Source of the DNA: Protostelium mycophagum
Lineage: Eukaryota > Evosea > Variosea > Protosteliida > Protosteliaceae
Assembly: GCA_002081555.1 (NCBI GenBank)
Contig: KV921102.1
Span: 1 to 64,000, forward strand
Reading direction: 5' to 3'
Length of the DNA: 64,000 nucleotides
Shown here: one piece after another, positions 1 through 11,495 of the stretch
Numbering within the stretch: position 1 is the stretch's first letter
How the letters are laid out: each line of letters starts with the position of its first letter
The notes under the pieces: model-generated
Told to the model about the DNA's origin: nothing
The model's database searches: none
What the model saw: the letters and a program-made list of their open reading frames with translations, nothing else
Program-made: the position numbers and the translations under genes

Positions 1-1294
1 AAGGGGGGGGGGATGATATACCAAGGAGACAGAGAGAACGTCGTGGATCACTTTGAAGGACAAGGTTACACCTTCCCAACCCATCAGAATCCATGTGACC
101 ATTTCTTGGATCTGATATCAGGTGATTATCCATCATGATGTCAACCCATCACGAACTCTTTGATATTTTATTCAAGTGTATAGGGCCAGCAAAAGATTGT
201 ATCAGAGCGAATACACCAAGTGTGAGCTACAGAGAAGCGAGGATAACAGACCGAAAGATGCCGAGTATATTCTATCAATCGGTATACATATTCCTCCGAG
301 GTTCTTTACAGCAGGTATGATATATGTATATGTGATATATATGTGATATATGTATATGATATGTGCTGAATGATGACAGTGGAGAGAAATGATGACGATG
401 CGTAGTGATGTGTTATTAGCGATATTATCTGGTGTTATTGTTGGATTATGCTACCGTGATGTTGATATCCCAAAGGTGAATATTCTGTGATCTTTAAAGG
501 TGGAAAATGAATTTATATTTTACAGATCCCACAAGCAGCTTTCTTATTGGTATTATGTTCTTCTATGACATCGATGGTGATATCATTACGATTATTCGGA
601 AATGAAAAGGTGAGATATCATGACGATACACCAAGAGTACACAGCAACAAATATATCCTGAAATCAGCTCAAAAGAAATAATCATTCACAGGTCGTCTTT
701 TGGCGGGAGAGTGGCGCTGGCATGAGTGGAACGGCATACTTTTTCGGAAAGAACATTGCCTCTTTCCCATCATTCCTAGTGGCCGTGTTTTTCTTTTTGA
801 TCTTCTACTACACGATCAGTATGCCCCGAGCAGAATTCCACTGGTATTTGGCGCTCTTGATGACATCACACTTTTGTGTCAGCGGATTGGCGCATCTGTT
901 ATCCATCGTGATGCATCAGAGCAAGGCGCAGCTGGTTGCTGTTGTATTAACATTCGTGCAATGCGCTTTGAGTGGATTCAGTCCTACCTTCAAGTCTCTC
1001 AAAGAGATACACATCGGATGTGAGTCGGACGATCTTGATGAAGACTGACATGTGATAGTATATTGGGCATCGAGGTTATCATTCGCGAGCTGGATGATGG
1101 AGGGCTTGTTTCTCATCAACACCAGTACCCTCACACCAGCTTTACACGAAGCCAGAGACGAGGTACTGGATATATTTGGATATCAACTGGATCACTTTGG
1201 AATGTCATTTGGAATACTCTGTGCCATGGGAGTATTCTGGCGGCTCCTCTCCTTCTTTGCGATCCAGTTTGCCAACTCCAAACAGCGAAGATAA
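1..1294 (+). CDS. ABCG-family ABC transporter, 3' part (partial)
   Basis: This is the C-terminal part of a white/ABCG-type half or full transporter that moves lipids or other hydrophobic substrates across a membrane; the ATP-binding domain lies before the window. The visible part opens with the stretch that follows an ABCG nucleotide-binding domain (MIYQGDRENVVDHF, NPCDHFLDLISG). After a linker come the ABC-2 membrane segments (DVLLAILSGVIVGLCY; VVFWRESGAGMSGTAYFFGK; FLIFYYTISMP; VLTFVQCALSGFSP) and the last helix before the stop at 1292-1294. FWRESGAGMS is typical of the plant/protist ABCG24/28 group. Introns at about 122-183, 318-379, 475-524, 610-690 and 1020-1058 restore one reading frame. 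The G run at the window's left edge lies in the reading frame. Family call is firm; substrate unknown. Confidence 0.85.
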
Positions 1295-1828
1295 CAGAAT
1301 AAAATTCATTTCGTATGTAGAATGTGATTACTTACGTTTGAAGAACATACATAAGAATGTATCAGATCGAGAAGGATGGAACCAGAAATAACAGGACCGA
1401 TATCAAGGGAATCAGCGAGAACTATCGCAGCAAAACGGTAATAGGTTCAGAACGAATCATCCGATCTTACATACACTAGATACTGGAATTTTGACCGAAT
1501 AGAGGCATGGATCGATACCGTACCAAAAGTCCCACGTGACACTCCAAAAACACCAACAACAAACAACAGTGGAACGCCATCTGAATCCGATGCAGATTGA
1601 CGAAGGGAGACAGTCTTTCCATCTTTTTTTAGAAGAATGCATCTATCGCAACAAATATAAAACAACCTGATTCTAAAAAATGAACCAGCTTTTTTTTAGT
1701 TTTCTCACCGTGTTTTCATCAGTGGCCTTCAGACGCGCTTTCGTGAAGGTGTTCATTGGATCATTTATTATCATCGTGGGCGAAAAACAATCAGAAAATA
1801 TTTTGAGATCAGATCGTTCCATTTCATC
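1295..1828. other. Intergenic region between ABCG and cis-prenyltransferase genes
   Basis: No convincing gene is seen. Short open frames on both strands lack family resemblance and splice-consistent continuation. The stretch probably holds the 3' UTR of the transporter and the promoter and 5' UTR of the downstream gene. Confidence 0.5.
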
Positions 1829-2852
1829 ATGTGGAGCTGGGCAGAGAGGATCATCGTCAACATTTTAAAGGCTGATAAAATACCTCGACATGTCGCTTTC
1901 ATCATGGATGGCAATAGGCGGTTTGCCAAACAGAAACATGTGGATACCATAGTTGGACATCAGCAGGGTTTTGGTGCCCTGAAGGAGGTATGAAAGAAAT
2001 GATCTCAGCCTGTTGATCATCTTCAGACTTTGCGGGTCTGCCTCTTGTTGGGAATCGAGATAGTGACTGTGTATGCCTTCTCTATCGAGAATTTTAAGAG
2101 AAGTAAAACAGAAGTGGACACTCTAATGACACTGTGCCACGATAAACTGCTGGAACTTCAATCTTCGTGAGTGGGTGATCACAAAATCAGGATTCTCATC
2201 ATTTTGAAAGTGGATTTTTGGAGAGGAACAACATTTCAGTGAGGATACTGGGTGATCTCACCCTCATTCCAAAATTCTTGAGGGATACAATCGATCAAAT
2301 CACCCACTACTCGAAAGACTTCAAGAGGTGAAGAAAATGTCATCAACAAGCATTGACATTGTAGGGCCATATTGAATGTGCACATTGCGTATACTGCAAG
2401 GGAGGAGATAGTTCATGCAGTTCGAGAGATTTCAAAGGATGTACACAGCGGACGATTACAGATACAGTAAGTAATCAAAACCTGCCGAGAGTGACAAACA
2501 TAGGGATATAGAGGAGAGTACAATAGAAGATAAATTGTACAGCAGTGATCGACCAGATGTATTGATCAGAACGTCCGGGGAGACGAGATTATCTGATTAC
2601 TTACTGTGGCAATCAGCTCATTCTATATTATATTTCTACCAAGTCTTGTGGCCAGACTTCTCCTTCCATCACATATGCTTGATGATATTACAATATCAAC
2701 AGTCAATTGCAAATAAATCCCAACCATCCTATTTTCTATTTATTTTATTTTTCATTGTGAAAATCGTACAAATCCGTGTCCGCTGGATTTACTCTGCAAA
2801 TTTCCACACTCTTTGCTCACTACCTGGTAAATTCTTTGCACAATTCTGGTGA
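1829..2852 (+). CDS. Cis-prenyltransferase (dehydrodolichyl diphosphate synthase family)
   Basis: This enzyme extends farnesyl diphosphate with cis-isoprene units to make dolichyl-type chains, the lipid carriers for N-glycosylation, at the ER. The protein starts [17 protein letters not shown] and reaches the diagnostic [12 protein letters not shown] at about residues 25-36. [20 protein letters not shown] and [20 protein letters not shown] follow, covering the conserved regions including the Arg/Ser/Glu substrate site. Five or so short introns (for example GTATGAAAG...TTCAG after LKE, and one ending TTGTAG before the [14 protein letters not shown] exon) join the frames. The last roughly 35 residues after QYQQSIA are Phe-rich and unlike the family, so the true C-terminus may differ. 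Start chosen as the first ATG giving the usual short N-terminal helix. Confidence 0.85.
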
Positions 2853-3237
2853 AGCACACATCCCAAGTTTTGTGTGTACATTGCAAAGATGAGGAACCAG
2901 GTGTTTTCTGGATTTGAGGAAGAATAAGAAGCAATGGAGAGTCATCCATCTGTACATAGGGAGGTAGACTGCGTATGTATGCGTATGTATTGGTTGTTAT
3001 TGGATGATTCTGTAAAGTGGGATCTAGAAGTGCTGAATGATTGTCTGCAAAATATTGCATTCTCCTGGGTGATTTGCAGTAATAGTCGAGACTTTTTTTG
3101 TATTTATAGACGTTGTCACGCTTTCTCTGCCTTGTTATTGGTTTCTCATGCATGGTTGAACAAAATGAGAGAAGAACATTTTTTTATTTGCTCATTCGAA
3201 TGAAAATATCCCTCATCTCTCACACATAACGCACACC
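2853..3237. other. Intergenic region
   Basis: No supported gene. Two overlapping open frames (about 2934-3203 on + and 2752-3153 on -) show no domain and are probably chance. It would carry the cis-prenyltransferase 3' UTR and the next promoter. Confidence 0.45.
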
Positions 3238-3802
3238 ATGGATCCAGAGTTGTCAGATGCAGCAGCTGCAGCGAAGGCTCGAAGAGAGAAACTGAAGGCT
3301 GCACAAGACAAGAGGATGAAATACATTTTCAATGAAGTGGAGACACCCAAGTTGACGGAGGAAGAGCAGAAGGCTGTCGAAGTCAAGTTACAGGCATCAA
3401 CTGAGAACAATTCTCAAGAGCAATCTGCTGGCCTATTTTCACCACCACAAGATCTGGCAGCAGCTCAATCAGACGATTTATCCAGACGACTTGCCGCAGT
3501 TGGTGTCGCCGTTGTCCTTGGTCTTACACCTGTATACGCCTCTTTTTCTGGCTTCATAATCACCTTGATCTTATTGGCAACTCTATGGTCAGTGGAATAT
3601 TACTTCTGGTTTGTGAAGAGATCAGCACCGGTGAGTTCTCGACATCACACAAAGAATTTTTAGGTGACAGTTTTAGTATTCTATCATCGAGGTTGGAAAG
3701 ATTTTGGTCTTCTCTGGATCTTCTGTGTTCAGCGATTTTGTCGTTTTGATCGCCTCTTTCATGGCCACAGTAGCTCTGAAGCATGGCCTCTCAGGAACAT
3801 AA
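3238..3802 (+). CDS. Small C-terminal multi-spanning membrane protein, possibly GET2/CAML-like
   Basis: The product has a cytosolic N-terminus of about 85 residues with a basic stretch (KARREKLKAAQDKRMKYIF). Three hydrophobic segments follow (AAVGVAVVLGLTPVYASF; GFIITLILLATLWSVEYYF; and, after an intron from 3630 to about 3675, SDFVVLIASFMATVALKHG). This is the plan of GET2/CAML, the ER receptor subunit that takes tail-anchored proteins from GET3. In that family an N-terminal run of basic residues binds GET3 and three C-terminal spans follow. The basic RRExL...RM pattern fits, but the family is weakly conserved and I cannot exclude an unrelated three-span protein. The second exon is chosen in the frame that yields a membrane segment and a stop at 3800-3802. 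Confidence 0.5.
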
Positions 3803-4054
3803 AAGATTTAATTTGAATCTTTTTTTTTATGATGATATGTCTTTGGTGATCTCAGACAAGTAACGGAAACACTGAGTCTCAGGCACATATATAGAAGCAT
3901 ATCTGAAGGGTGAATTATTTCCTCCTTTTGTGCTCCCAATTACCTCTCTCACGATCTGACATCTTGTTCAAATTGATAATAAATAATATGACTCACATCA
4001 CCCATATTCCTTGGTTCTCTTGTAGATCCCAGCCTCTGTAACTTCCTGCACCTC

Positions 4055-5107
4055 TTAATCAAACTTATTCACATGCATGATAAAATGAATGAACCACACA
4101 TGAAAATCGTACCAGGGATATTGTTGTCTTCGCAGCGTCGAGTGGTTTGGCACCACGTAGACAACGTGCCTCAGAGGTTCTTCCTTCTTGAAATAAACAA
4201 ACAGTGGTGTCGCCCTTTTCTCCGAATCGTTCTTGTATGGGGTGATGATGCCGCAGTCCACAAATTTTTTGATTTCTATTTTGTGCAGGCCTTTAGGGAA
4301 TTTTTTGGGCTGTTGTGGGGCTTCTAGACGATCTACCAAACATAAAGATCTTTCATTAAGAAAGAACAAAGCACGGTTGCAGCTTCAAGAATTTTGAATC
4401 TGATCATTTGGGCAGTTTCACCTTCTTGTGGCATTTGAAAGTCTGGACCGAAAATGTCCTTTGCCAAGTGTGCTAGAGTTTCATAATCACATTGTACATC
4501 CTCCTCGTGCAGCTTTGTGGTGGTGTAGGTGGGTTCCTCTGTCTGTAACAGTTTCCTTCTCTTTGGAATCTGCTCCTGTCAGCCTTTTTGTGCAGACGAG
4601 GAATGTATGTTGGTGAAGAATGCAGCATCATGTTCGATCTGCAGCAGAGTCGCAGAAAAGGTCTCATAAAAGAGGAGAGACCAAAGAAGCTTCTTACACC
4701 GAGTGAAAAATGAAACGAAGACGCACCTGCTCTGTCTCTCCAATCGCAGAGGCTGTACCACAAAGAAGTGTCTTTATGTGTTCCTCTTGCTGCGATATGA
4801 TACGGTTTTTCTCTGCTATGGTGGCCTCCTTCTGTTGTATAATTAGATCCTTCTCTGTGATGATTGCGCTTTGTTTGTTAAGCGCTGCCTCTTTCTGTTG
4901 TAGCAGTTGTTGTTTCTCTTTGATCACTTTCTCTAACTGTTCGATACGCGAGCGGGAGTGAATATCATCGAATAATGCAGCGTCTGCATATCTAGCATTA
5001 ATTCCAATGGGCGAAAAGCTATTCGTGTTGCTCGATAATAGATCGGCCTCCATATGACTCGCTGCGTGTTCGTTTCTGCAACACGTGATGCTACAATTTT
5101 GATACAT
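4055..5107 (-). CDS. Coiled-coil protein of unknown function
   Basis: I do not recognise this gene. The first exon (about 5107-4729) encodes a Ser/Asn-rich head. A coiled coil of roughly 60 residues rich in Gln/Lys/Glu follows, built from repeats such as EKQQLLQQKEAALNKQ and IITEKDLIIQQKEAT. A GT-AG intron of about 155 bases leads to an exon reading IPKRRKLLQTEEPTY and LHEEDVQCDYETLAHLAKD. A 32-base intron then leads to the C-terminal part FPKGLHKIEIKKFVDCGIIT ... stop at 4055. All three pieces join in phase 0. Joining them is my inference, and a decayed gene is possible. Nothing indicates a localisation. Confidence 0.45.
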
Positions 5108-5428
5108 TTGGTCACGTGCTTTGCAATTTCAAGCGAAATGAAAATCAAAGTGCTCCAGGAAAACCTTAACCATCTTTAAGAGCCCTTTCTATCATAATTT
5201 TTAGTGTCTTGGACACCGCTCTCAATCTGGGGTTAAGAATAACACGTCACGTCATTATCCAATGAGGATAGAATCCTGGGCTAGTTCAGCGGTATGCACA
5301 TTACTGGAGTCTTCCTCATTCACAATCAACAACCACTTTTTCGTTCGATAAGATTCACCGACTGATCTTGAGGGTTGATGCATTTTTGAAGGATTCGCAT
5401 TCATTCATTTAAATAAAAGTAGGATCGT
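5108..5428. other. Intergenic region upstream of the coiled-coil gene and downstream of the H+-ATPase
   Basis: No gene seen. It lies between the start of the coiled-coil gene and the 3' end of the H+-ATPase, both on the minus strand. Confidence 0.5.
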
Positions 5429-8400
5429 TTATGTGGATTGAGGCTTGACATTGTTTGGACCACCTCTGTTGATCTGTACTGATCTTCTGTGCTCCGTTTC
5501 TGCGTGTGCGTACTTGGTCTCTCTGGTTCCTGTCTTCTTTTGATGCGGTCTCTGGTGATAGTGTTCACTCAGCACGTGCTGGTTCAGCTGGTCTCTCGTT
5601 CTCCATGGTAATTTCTTCACCAGATTGTGGAATCCGTTGCTCGGCAACTTGATATCTGGTATCAAGCCCATCAGGTCGTTTGCTCCCAGCTTCACAAAAT
5701 CAATTGGCAGTAATATGGCCAGGGACCACAGCCACACAAAGAGGACCCATCCCCAACCGCATCCTTGCAGTCCATAAGGTCCATATGGATATCCACGGAA
5801 TCCATAAGCGGCCATCGCCGAGGCAGCTGCCTGAGTGATATTAGAAGTGTCATAATTTAGATGTTGATATTATGAGTGTCATGATTTAGATGTTGATGTT
5901 ATAAGTGTTATGATTTAGATATTGATGTTATGAGTGTTATGATTAGATGTTGATGTTATGATTTAGAGGTTGATGTACCTGTGCGATGAAGAAGGAGATG
6001 AGAGGCAAGAAACCGGGTCTGTGGCTAAAGAAGAACTTCTGAGAACGAACCGAGAAGATGGTTCCGAGTCCAGTGATGGAGATGTTCAAGTAGATCAACA
6101 TGCGAATCTATCTCTGTCAGCTGATAGTTTAGATAATGACAAGATGACCTGGTTGTCGACAAGATTCTGGAGATTGAACCAATCGTATAAGAAGTAGGTA
6201 TTGTAGACAAGAGCGAACAACACGATGGTTGATCCGGTCAAATAACCTCCAAGTATGAGGGAGACTCCAAATATCTAATACTGTCAGTATACACGGGATA
6301 GAATAGTATAAACTGATTACATTCTGCAGCTTCCAGGAATCAGGATAATCGGACGGCAAGACTCTGTCTTTAGAGATGGAGATCATAGTACCGTCATTAC
6401 ATACGGCCAGAATGATAGTAACGAGGGTAGGGAAATAGAAATTCCAGCCCATTGTGATGAAAAAGAAAGTCATCACGAGTCTGACAGTCGATGTCACGGC
6501 GTAAGTGGTATATGTCTGCATGCGCTGGAAGATCTGTCTGGCTCCATAAACAGCGTCAGCAATGACGGATAGACCAGGAGCGACGAGGACGATATCAGCC
6601 GCAGCTCTGGCGGCAGAAGTGGCACCTTCCACGGCAATTCCGATATCTGCCCTCTTTAAGGCGGGAGCATCATTGGCACCATCTCCAGTCATTCCGACGA
6701 CGTGTTTTCTTCCTTGGAGGGCCTTCACGATGTTGTACTTGTTCTCTGGGAGCACTTGAGCGAAACCATCAGACTCGTCGATGAGCTTGTAGAAGTCTGG
6801 GGAATCCGTGTCCATCTTGCTGATGGTGGAGTTCTTCAAGATGTTGTCTCCCATTCCAATGCGACGAGCGATCTCTTGTGCGATGGCGGTCTGATCTCCG
6901 GTGACCATCTTCACTCTGATGCCCTTCTTCTGCAGCTCTTCGATGGTATGCTTCGTGTCCTCTCGAGGAGGGTCGGACATTGGGATGATCCCTTGCATCA
7001 CCCAGGCTGATTCGTCGCTGGGGTTTTCGTTGACAGCCACACCCAAAGCTCTGTATCCTCCTTTTGCAAAGTCGTCGATCTTCTTCTCGAAACTCTCTTC
7101 AATCTTGGATCGGTTCTGTGACATCTCCAATACAATCTGTGGTGCTCCTTTGGTCACTTTAATCGTCTTTCCTTCGGGGGTCTTCACTGTGGATTCGGCT
7201 CTCTTCGTATCAGAGTTGAATGGCACGAACTCTAATACTTCGTATTTCTTAATCCCTTCCTTGCTGTTGAGGTCAACATCTATACGTATAAAATACACTT
7301 ACTCCTCATTAAACTTGGCGAGCGCATCATCTATTGCGTCGGAACCTTCGGCGTCACGCTTACAGGCAAGTACGGAATTGAAGAGTACCGTCTTTGGTTC
7401 AAAACCTTCAGCGCAGTACGGTTGGTCGACAGTGAGCTTGTTTTGTGTCAGGGTTCCGGTCTTGTCGGAACACAGGATGTCCATAGCGGCGAGCTCCTCC
7501 ACGGCTGTGAGTCTGGACACGATGGCTTGTTTCTTCGATAATTTGTAAGCACCAATGGCCATAGTGACAGATAACACGGTTGGCATGGCACTGTGTAGAG
7601 TCAGTATGTTTCTGTAAGTGGTGAATACTCACATTGGGACACCACCGACGATGAGTACGAGGGCGTTGTCAATGTTGTAGCACTCATGGACACCAGAGCA
7701 GGGGTATCCTCTTGTCGGTGCGAGGAACTCTACCAAGAGCTCGATCAGCACAAACAAGGCGATGAAGGATATACAGAAGAAACCGATGGAACGAAGAACT
7801 CTCTGAAAGTGTCCCTCTTCACCGGTGTCCTGTAGTAAAACCGTCGCCTTTCCAAAGAAGGTCTTGTCTCCAGTTTTGGTGACGACGAGCTCCATATCTC
7901 CCTGTGTTGGTTAGATGGGATGATGTTAAGAGGGTTACCTGCTTCACACCAGAGCCAGAATAGCAGATGTCCCCCTCCTTCTTGTTTGCAGGGAGTGACT
8001 CTCCGGTAAGAGCTGCTTGATCAACTTTGCATTGTCCGTGAGCTGCGTAGATCTTTCCGTCTGCGACGATGATGTCTCCCAACTTGATACGGTAGATGTC
8101 TCCGGGTACCACCTTGGCTGCCTCTATCGACTGCCATTTGCCATCTCTCTTGATGTCAGCTGTCGGGGCTAACTGATTCTTCAGCTCTGCTATGGCGGAG
8201 GAGGCATTGTGTTCTTCGAAGAAAGAGATAGTGGAATTGACCAACAAAAGTCCGAGAATGAGCCCAAAATCGAGGTAATCTCCGAGAATAACAGAGGCGA
8301 TGGCAGCGACCTCCATAGCCCATGCTAGAGGATTCCACATGAAACCCAAGAACTGAAGAATGGGGCTCTGCTTCTTCTCTTCGATCACATTCCCACCGTA

Positions 8401-8641
8401 TTCTGTGAGTCTGCTTTCAGCGTCAGATGAGGATAGACCGTCTTTAGAGGTTTTCAGTCTCTCCAGAACGGCCTCTACTGTTTGGTTCTGATCCTCATCT
8501 AATTCCTCCTTTTCGTCATCTACATGACCCTTCTCTTCTGCCTTCCTGACGGCTGGATGCTTATTGTCGTCGTCCTTATGTGGTGGGTCTTCTACGTTGT
8601 GTCAACAGATTGTACGCGAAGAAGATCATACCCCCAGCCAT
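5429..8641 (-). CDS. Plasma-membrane H+-exporting P-type ATPase (P3A)
   Basis: This proton pump hydrolyses ATP to expel H+ and energises the plasma or endosomal membrane. The protein starts [12 protein letters not shown] after a small first intron. It has an acidic N-terminus, the first helices ([19 protein letters not shown]), actuator motif LTGES in [11 protein letters not shown], phosphorylation motif [15 protein letters not shown], nucleotide-binding [20 protein letters not shown] and the hinge [17 protein letters not shown]-terminal helices follow, ending [21 protein letters not shown] basic/His-rich tail of about 80 residues ends at 5429. All catalytic residues expected of P3A pumps are present and the length (about 900 residues) is normal. 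At least seven introns are needed; the one at about 5826-5979 contains a 30-base minisatellite. Confidence 0.93.
5845..5972. repeat. Roughly 30-base minisatellite inside an H+-ATPase intron
   Basis: About four and a half imperfect copies of a 30-31 base unit containing ATGATTTAGATGTTGATGTT occupy most of one intron of the proton-pump gene. The copies differ by single bases and one shortened unit. It does not interrupt coding sequence. Confidence 0.8.
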
Positions 8642-9251
8642 TTTAGTATTATTGCGTGTTTTTTAGGATTGTTCTGTTCGTACTTGTTCTCTCCGGTCGT
8701 CTCCGGGAGTCTTTGTGTTGTGTGTCGATGATGAAGCTCTCGATTGTATTTCTCGTCCCCGAACTTAAGTTTTCTGAATGGAAATTTGAGAGAGAATTCG
8801 CTTCTCTTCGGACCCCCGGTAGTAAATTCCGGTATTCCGTGGTGTCAGCGTTAACGAACACAAACCATATCTTTACTACCAGAGTGCCGCACCACAGACA
8901 ACCAGAACCGCCATCTTCCTTCTCGGAGGAGAGGAAATGCAAGGTAGACCTTTCGGCTGGTATTGATCTCCTTCACGCGATAGTGAGCTACTATATATTA
9001 ATTGTCCATACAGCGGGAGTGAATGAGCTTGTGACTCTACCAACGCGTCACACACATCCATATCGTCCATAATGCAAAGAAGGGCTCCTGCCTCATTTCT
9101 TCGAACAATGTGGTCACATGAAACTGTTTATATCCTCAGGCGGCTTTTAAGGTTAATTCATGAAGAAGACACAAAATATCTCTCTTTATGCACTCTTGTT
9201 ATCTGTCCCAAAGCGCTTGAAAATCATGGGCAGATTATTTTTTCGAGTCCA
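8642..9251. other. Upstream region of the H+-ATPase
   Basis: No supported gene. A 138-codon open frame on + (8656-9072) overlaps the likely 5' UTR and promoter of the proton pump and shows no domain. The stretch separates the ATPase start from the 3' end of the minus-strand kinase. Confidence 0.45.
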
Positions 9252-10276
9252 TCACAGCTTTCTGGAGATAGATTGTCTCCTCTTTAGGAATGGATGCTTC
9301 TTTATGTCCTCCATCTGTATTCTCTGCTGTGGATCGATTGTGAGCATTTTCATCAATATGTCTTTGCAATGTGGTGATACGGTCTTGTGTGTGGGAAAAT
9401 TGGGTTGTGGGTGAATGCGGGAGCTTCTCATGAGCCGCACTTCATCCTCGCTATAAGAGAAGGGAAACACTCCATAGATAAGGGCGAATATCTACCAATT
9501 AATTAGTGACTGATTTTATTTATATTTAAATTTATTTTACTCACCGTGATGCCGAGGGACCAAACGTCCGCAGATGAAGCACGGAAGGAAGTTCTGGTCA
9601 TGAGTAGTTCTGGTGCTGCATATTCTCTGGATCCTGCAAAATCTTGGCATTGCCAGTCTTGTTGTGTTGCTCCAAAGTGATAACACAGTCCAAAGTCGAT
9701 CAGTTGGACGTCTTCCGTCTCCGGATTAAACATCACATTCTCCAATTTCAAATCCTGCCATGTTATGAGTGGGTCGTATTTTTAATTATTATGTACTGAC
9801 CTTGTGTGCTATTCCTGACTGATGGCATCTGGTCGCTATGTCACATAATTTGTTCAAAATGATCTTTGCTGTCCGTTCTTGGTTGGCTGCGGTACCTTTC
9901 TTCTCTATGTGCGCAAGCAGATCCTCACCCTCTATATAATCAAAGACCAACCACTGAGGTGGTGAGTGACATTCCCTCCGGCATGAGAAATCGCGCAGAT
10001 TAACTTAATATGAGCACTTACCACATGTTCCTCTGTCTCAAAATACTGATGTAAAGTTGGTATGCCTGGGATGCCTCTTAAGGCCACCCCTGCGGTAATC
10101 TCGTTCTGAATTCTATGTGGGTTGACACTCTTCTTTAACTTCTTCAAGACAACCCTCCTGTCATTACCAACACAGTCTGCCAAGATGATCTGTCCATAAG
10201 CGCCCTCATTTATCTTCCTCAGATTCTGATATTGCCCCTTGATCTTGCTCTGTAGTGTAGCATCTAATAACGCCAT
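9252..10276 (-). CDS. Serine/threonine protein kinase
   Basis: A short single-domain kinase. The N-lobe reads KINEGAYGQIILAD (glycine loop), VVLKKLKK (ATP-binding Lys) and a helix-C Glu in IQNEITAGVALRGI. The catalytic loop is IAHKDLKLENVMF, with the usual Arg before Asp replaced by Lys, and the metal site is LIDFGLCYHFG. The activation segment ends SREYAAPELLM, and SADVWSLGIT and FPFSYSEDE follow. Catalytic Lys, Asp, Asn and DFG Asp are all present, so it should be active. It ends just after the kinase domain (FLKRRQSISRKL), with no regulatory domain visible. Four introns are needed. Closest by eye to CAMK/AMPK-type kinases, but I would not name it. Confidence 0.85.
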
Positions 10277-11495
10277 TATTGATATTCAGTGAGGGACAAG
10301 AGGTGGCTGATGATGCCCTGAAGGTTATTTGTGGCTCTCTCGGATAAACAAAACGAACCCCGGGTTTTGCAGATTCAAGGGATGAAATATCCTCCTTTTG
10401 ATCTCCTTACGGAAAAATGATATCTCAGTGCTAATTAAAAAGGGAGATATTAAAGTACATCTATCTACAACTCACCAAACTCCTGTGATGCCGAGATTCT
10501 CAACTTTCCGAACATTGGAAGCCACGCGACCCGAACCAGGAAGACTCTCTTACAGCTGCATTTTGAGCTGTCATCTAGAGCTCCTGGGGAAGGTCCGCGA
10601 GGTTGAGAGAGAATCAAAACACCGACAAATGAAGACAAAGAACACTTTATAATAAAACCCTGATCATCAGATTTCAAATCTCTTTGTCTCAAAGCCCTCC
10701 CAAATAATAGGGGAAGGTCCGCGAGGTTGAGAGAGAATCAAAACACCGACAAATGAAGACAAAGAACACTTTATAATAAAACCCTGATCATCAGATTTCA
10801 AATCTCTTTGTCTCAAAGCCCTCCCAAATAATAGCGAACCCCTTCTTTATGTCGAAGAAAAAAAGATCTTGTTCTATGTTGTTTTCTTATTCAGCCAACC
10901 GTGATCAAGCAATACAAACACATCATCGCCCAGATGCCCCAAGGAGGAACTGTGATTAACAACAAAAAGTTTGCATATCATCATCAAGAACTGAGAATCC
11001 ATCTACCATATTATACTTCATGCAAAGAAAGGATCATTTGAACGCATGACACACGCTAAAAGTAGAGTGCCTCTTCAAGACCCACCACATCCTCATCAGC
11101 CACACTGTCAACGCAACTGCTGTCCATCAGTTTGCATTCTCGGACAATAACAGTAATATCCTTAACAACAGACTGTGTGGAATGGAACAGAAGTGGAAGA
11201 CAACAAAGAAGACCTTCCCACCATGCTTCCTGCAGCGTTTAGAATCATCTCTCTTCAGGACAATCAGCAATAACCTGCACAACCAGGAATCCTCCTTTTT
11301 CCCTTTTCCCTTTTTTTCTGCCAGGAGGACCGTCCAGAAACTCAAGAACACCAAAGAACACCAATGCAAGAATGCACGCTACACCAACTACGACTTTAAA
11401 TCTCGCCAACAAACTCGCAGCCCAAGAGTGTAAACAGGGTCAGGCCCAGTGTGCCAAATCCACGACTTCTCGACCCAAAGGGAAAAAGAGAAGAG
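10277..11495. other. Gene-poor region between the kinase and receptor 1
   Basis: No reliable gene. Open frames at 10398-10652 and 11182-11560 (+) and 11127-11369 (-) have simple Lys/Ser-rich or hydrophobic content and no recognisable domain. The part near 11100-11490 could be a decayed remnant of the C-lobe of receptor 1's kinase, but I see no kinase motif in it. It contains an exact 124-base tandem duplication. Confidence 0.4.
10586..10834. repeat. Exact 124-base tandem duplication
   Basis: Two copies in tandem (10586-10709 and 10710-10833) read identically base for base, beginning GGGGAAGGTCCGCGAGGTTG and ending CTCCCAAATAATA. Identity indicates either a very recent duplication or an assembly artefact. 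Confidence 0.9.

Noticed and set aside
6562-7548. Plus-strand open frames of 65-215 codons
   Set aside because: Antisense to the well-supported P-type ATPase exons.
8656-9072. 138-codon plus-strand open frame with a hydrophobic start
   Set aside because: No domain or splice partner; it lies in the proton-pump promoter and 5' region.
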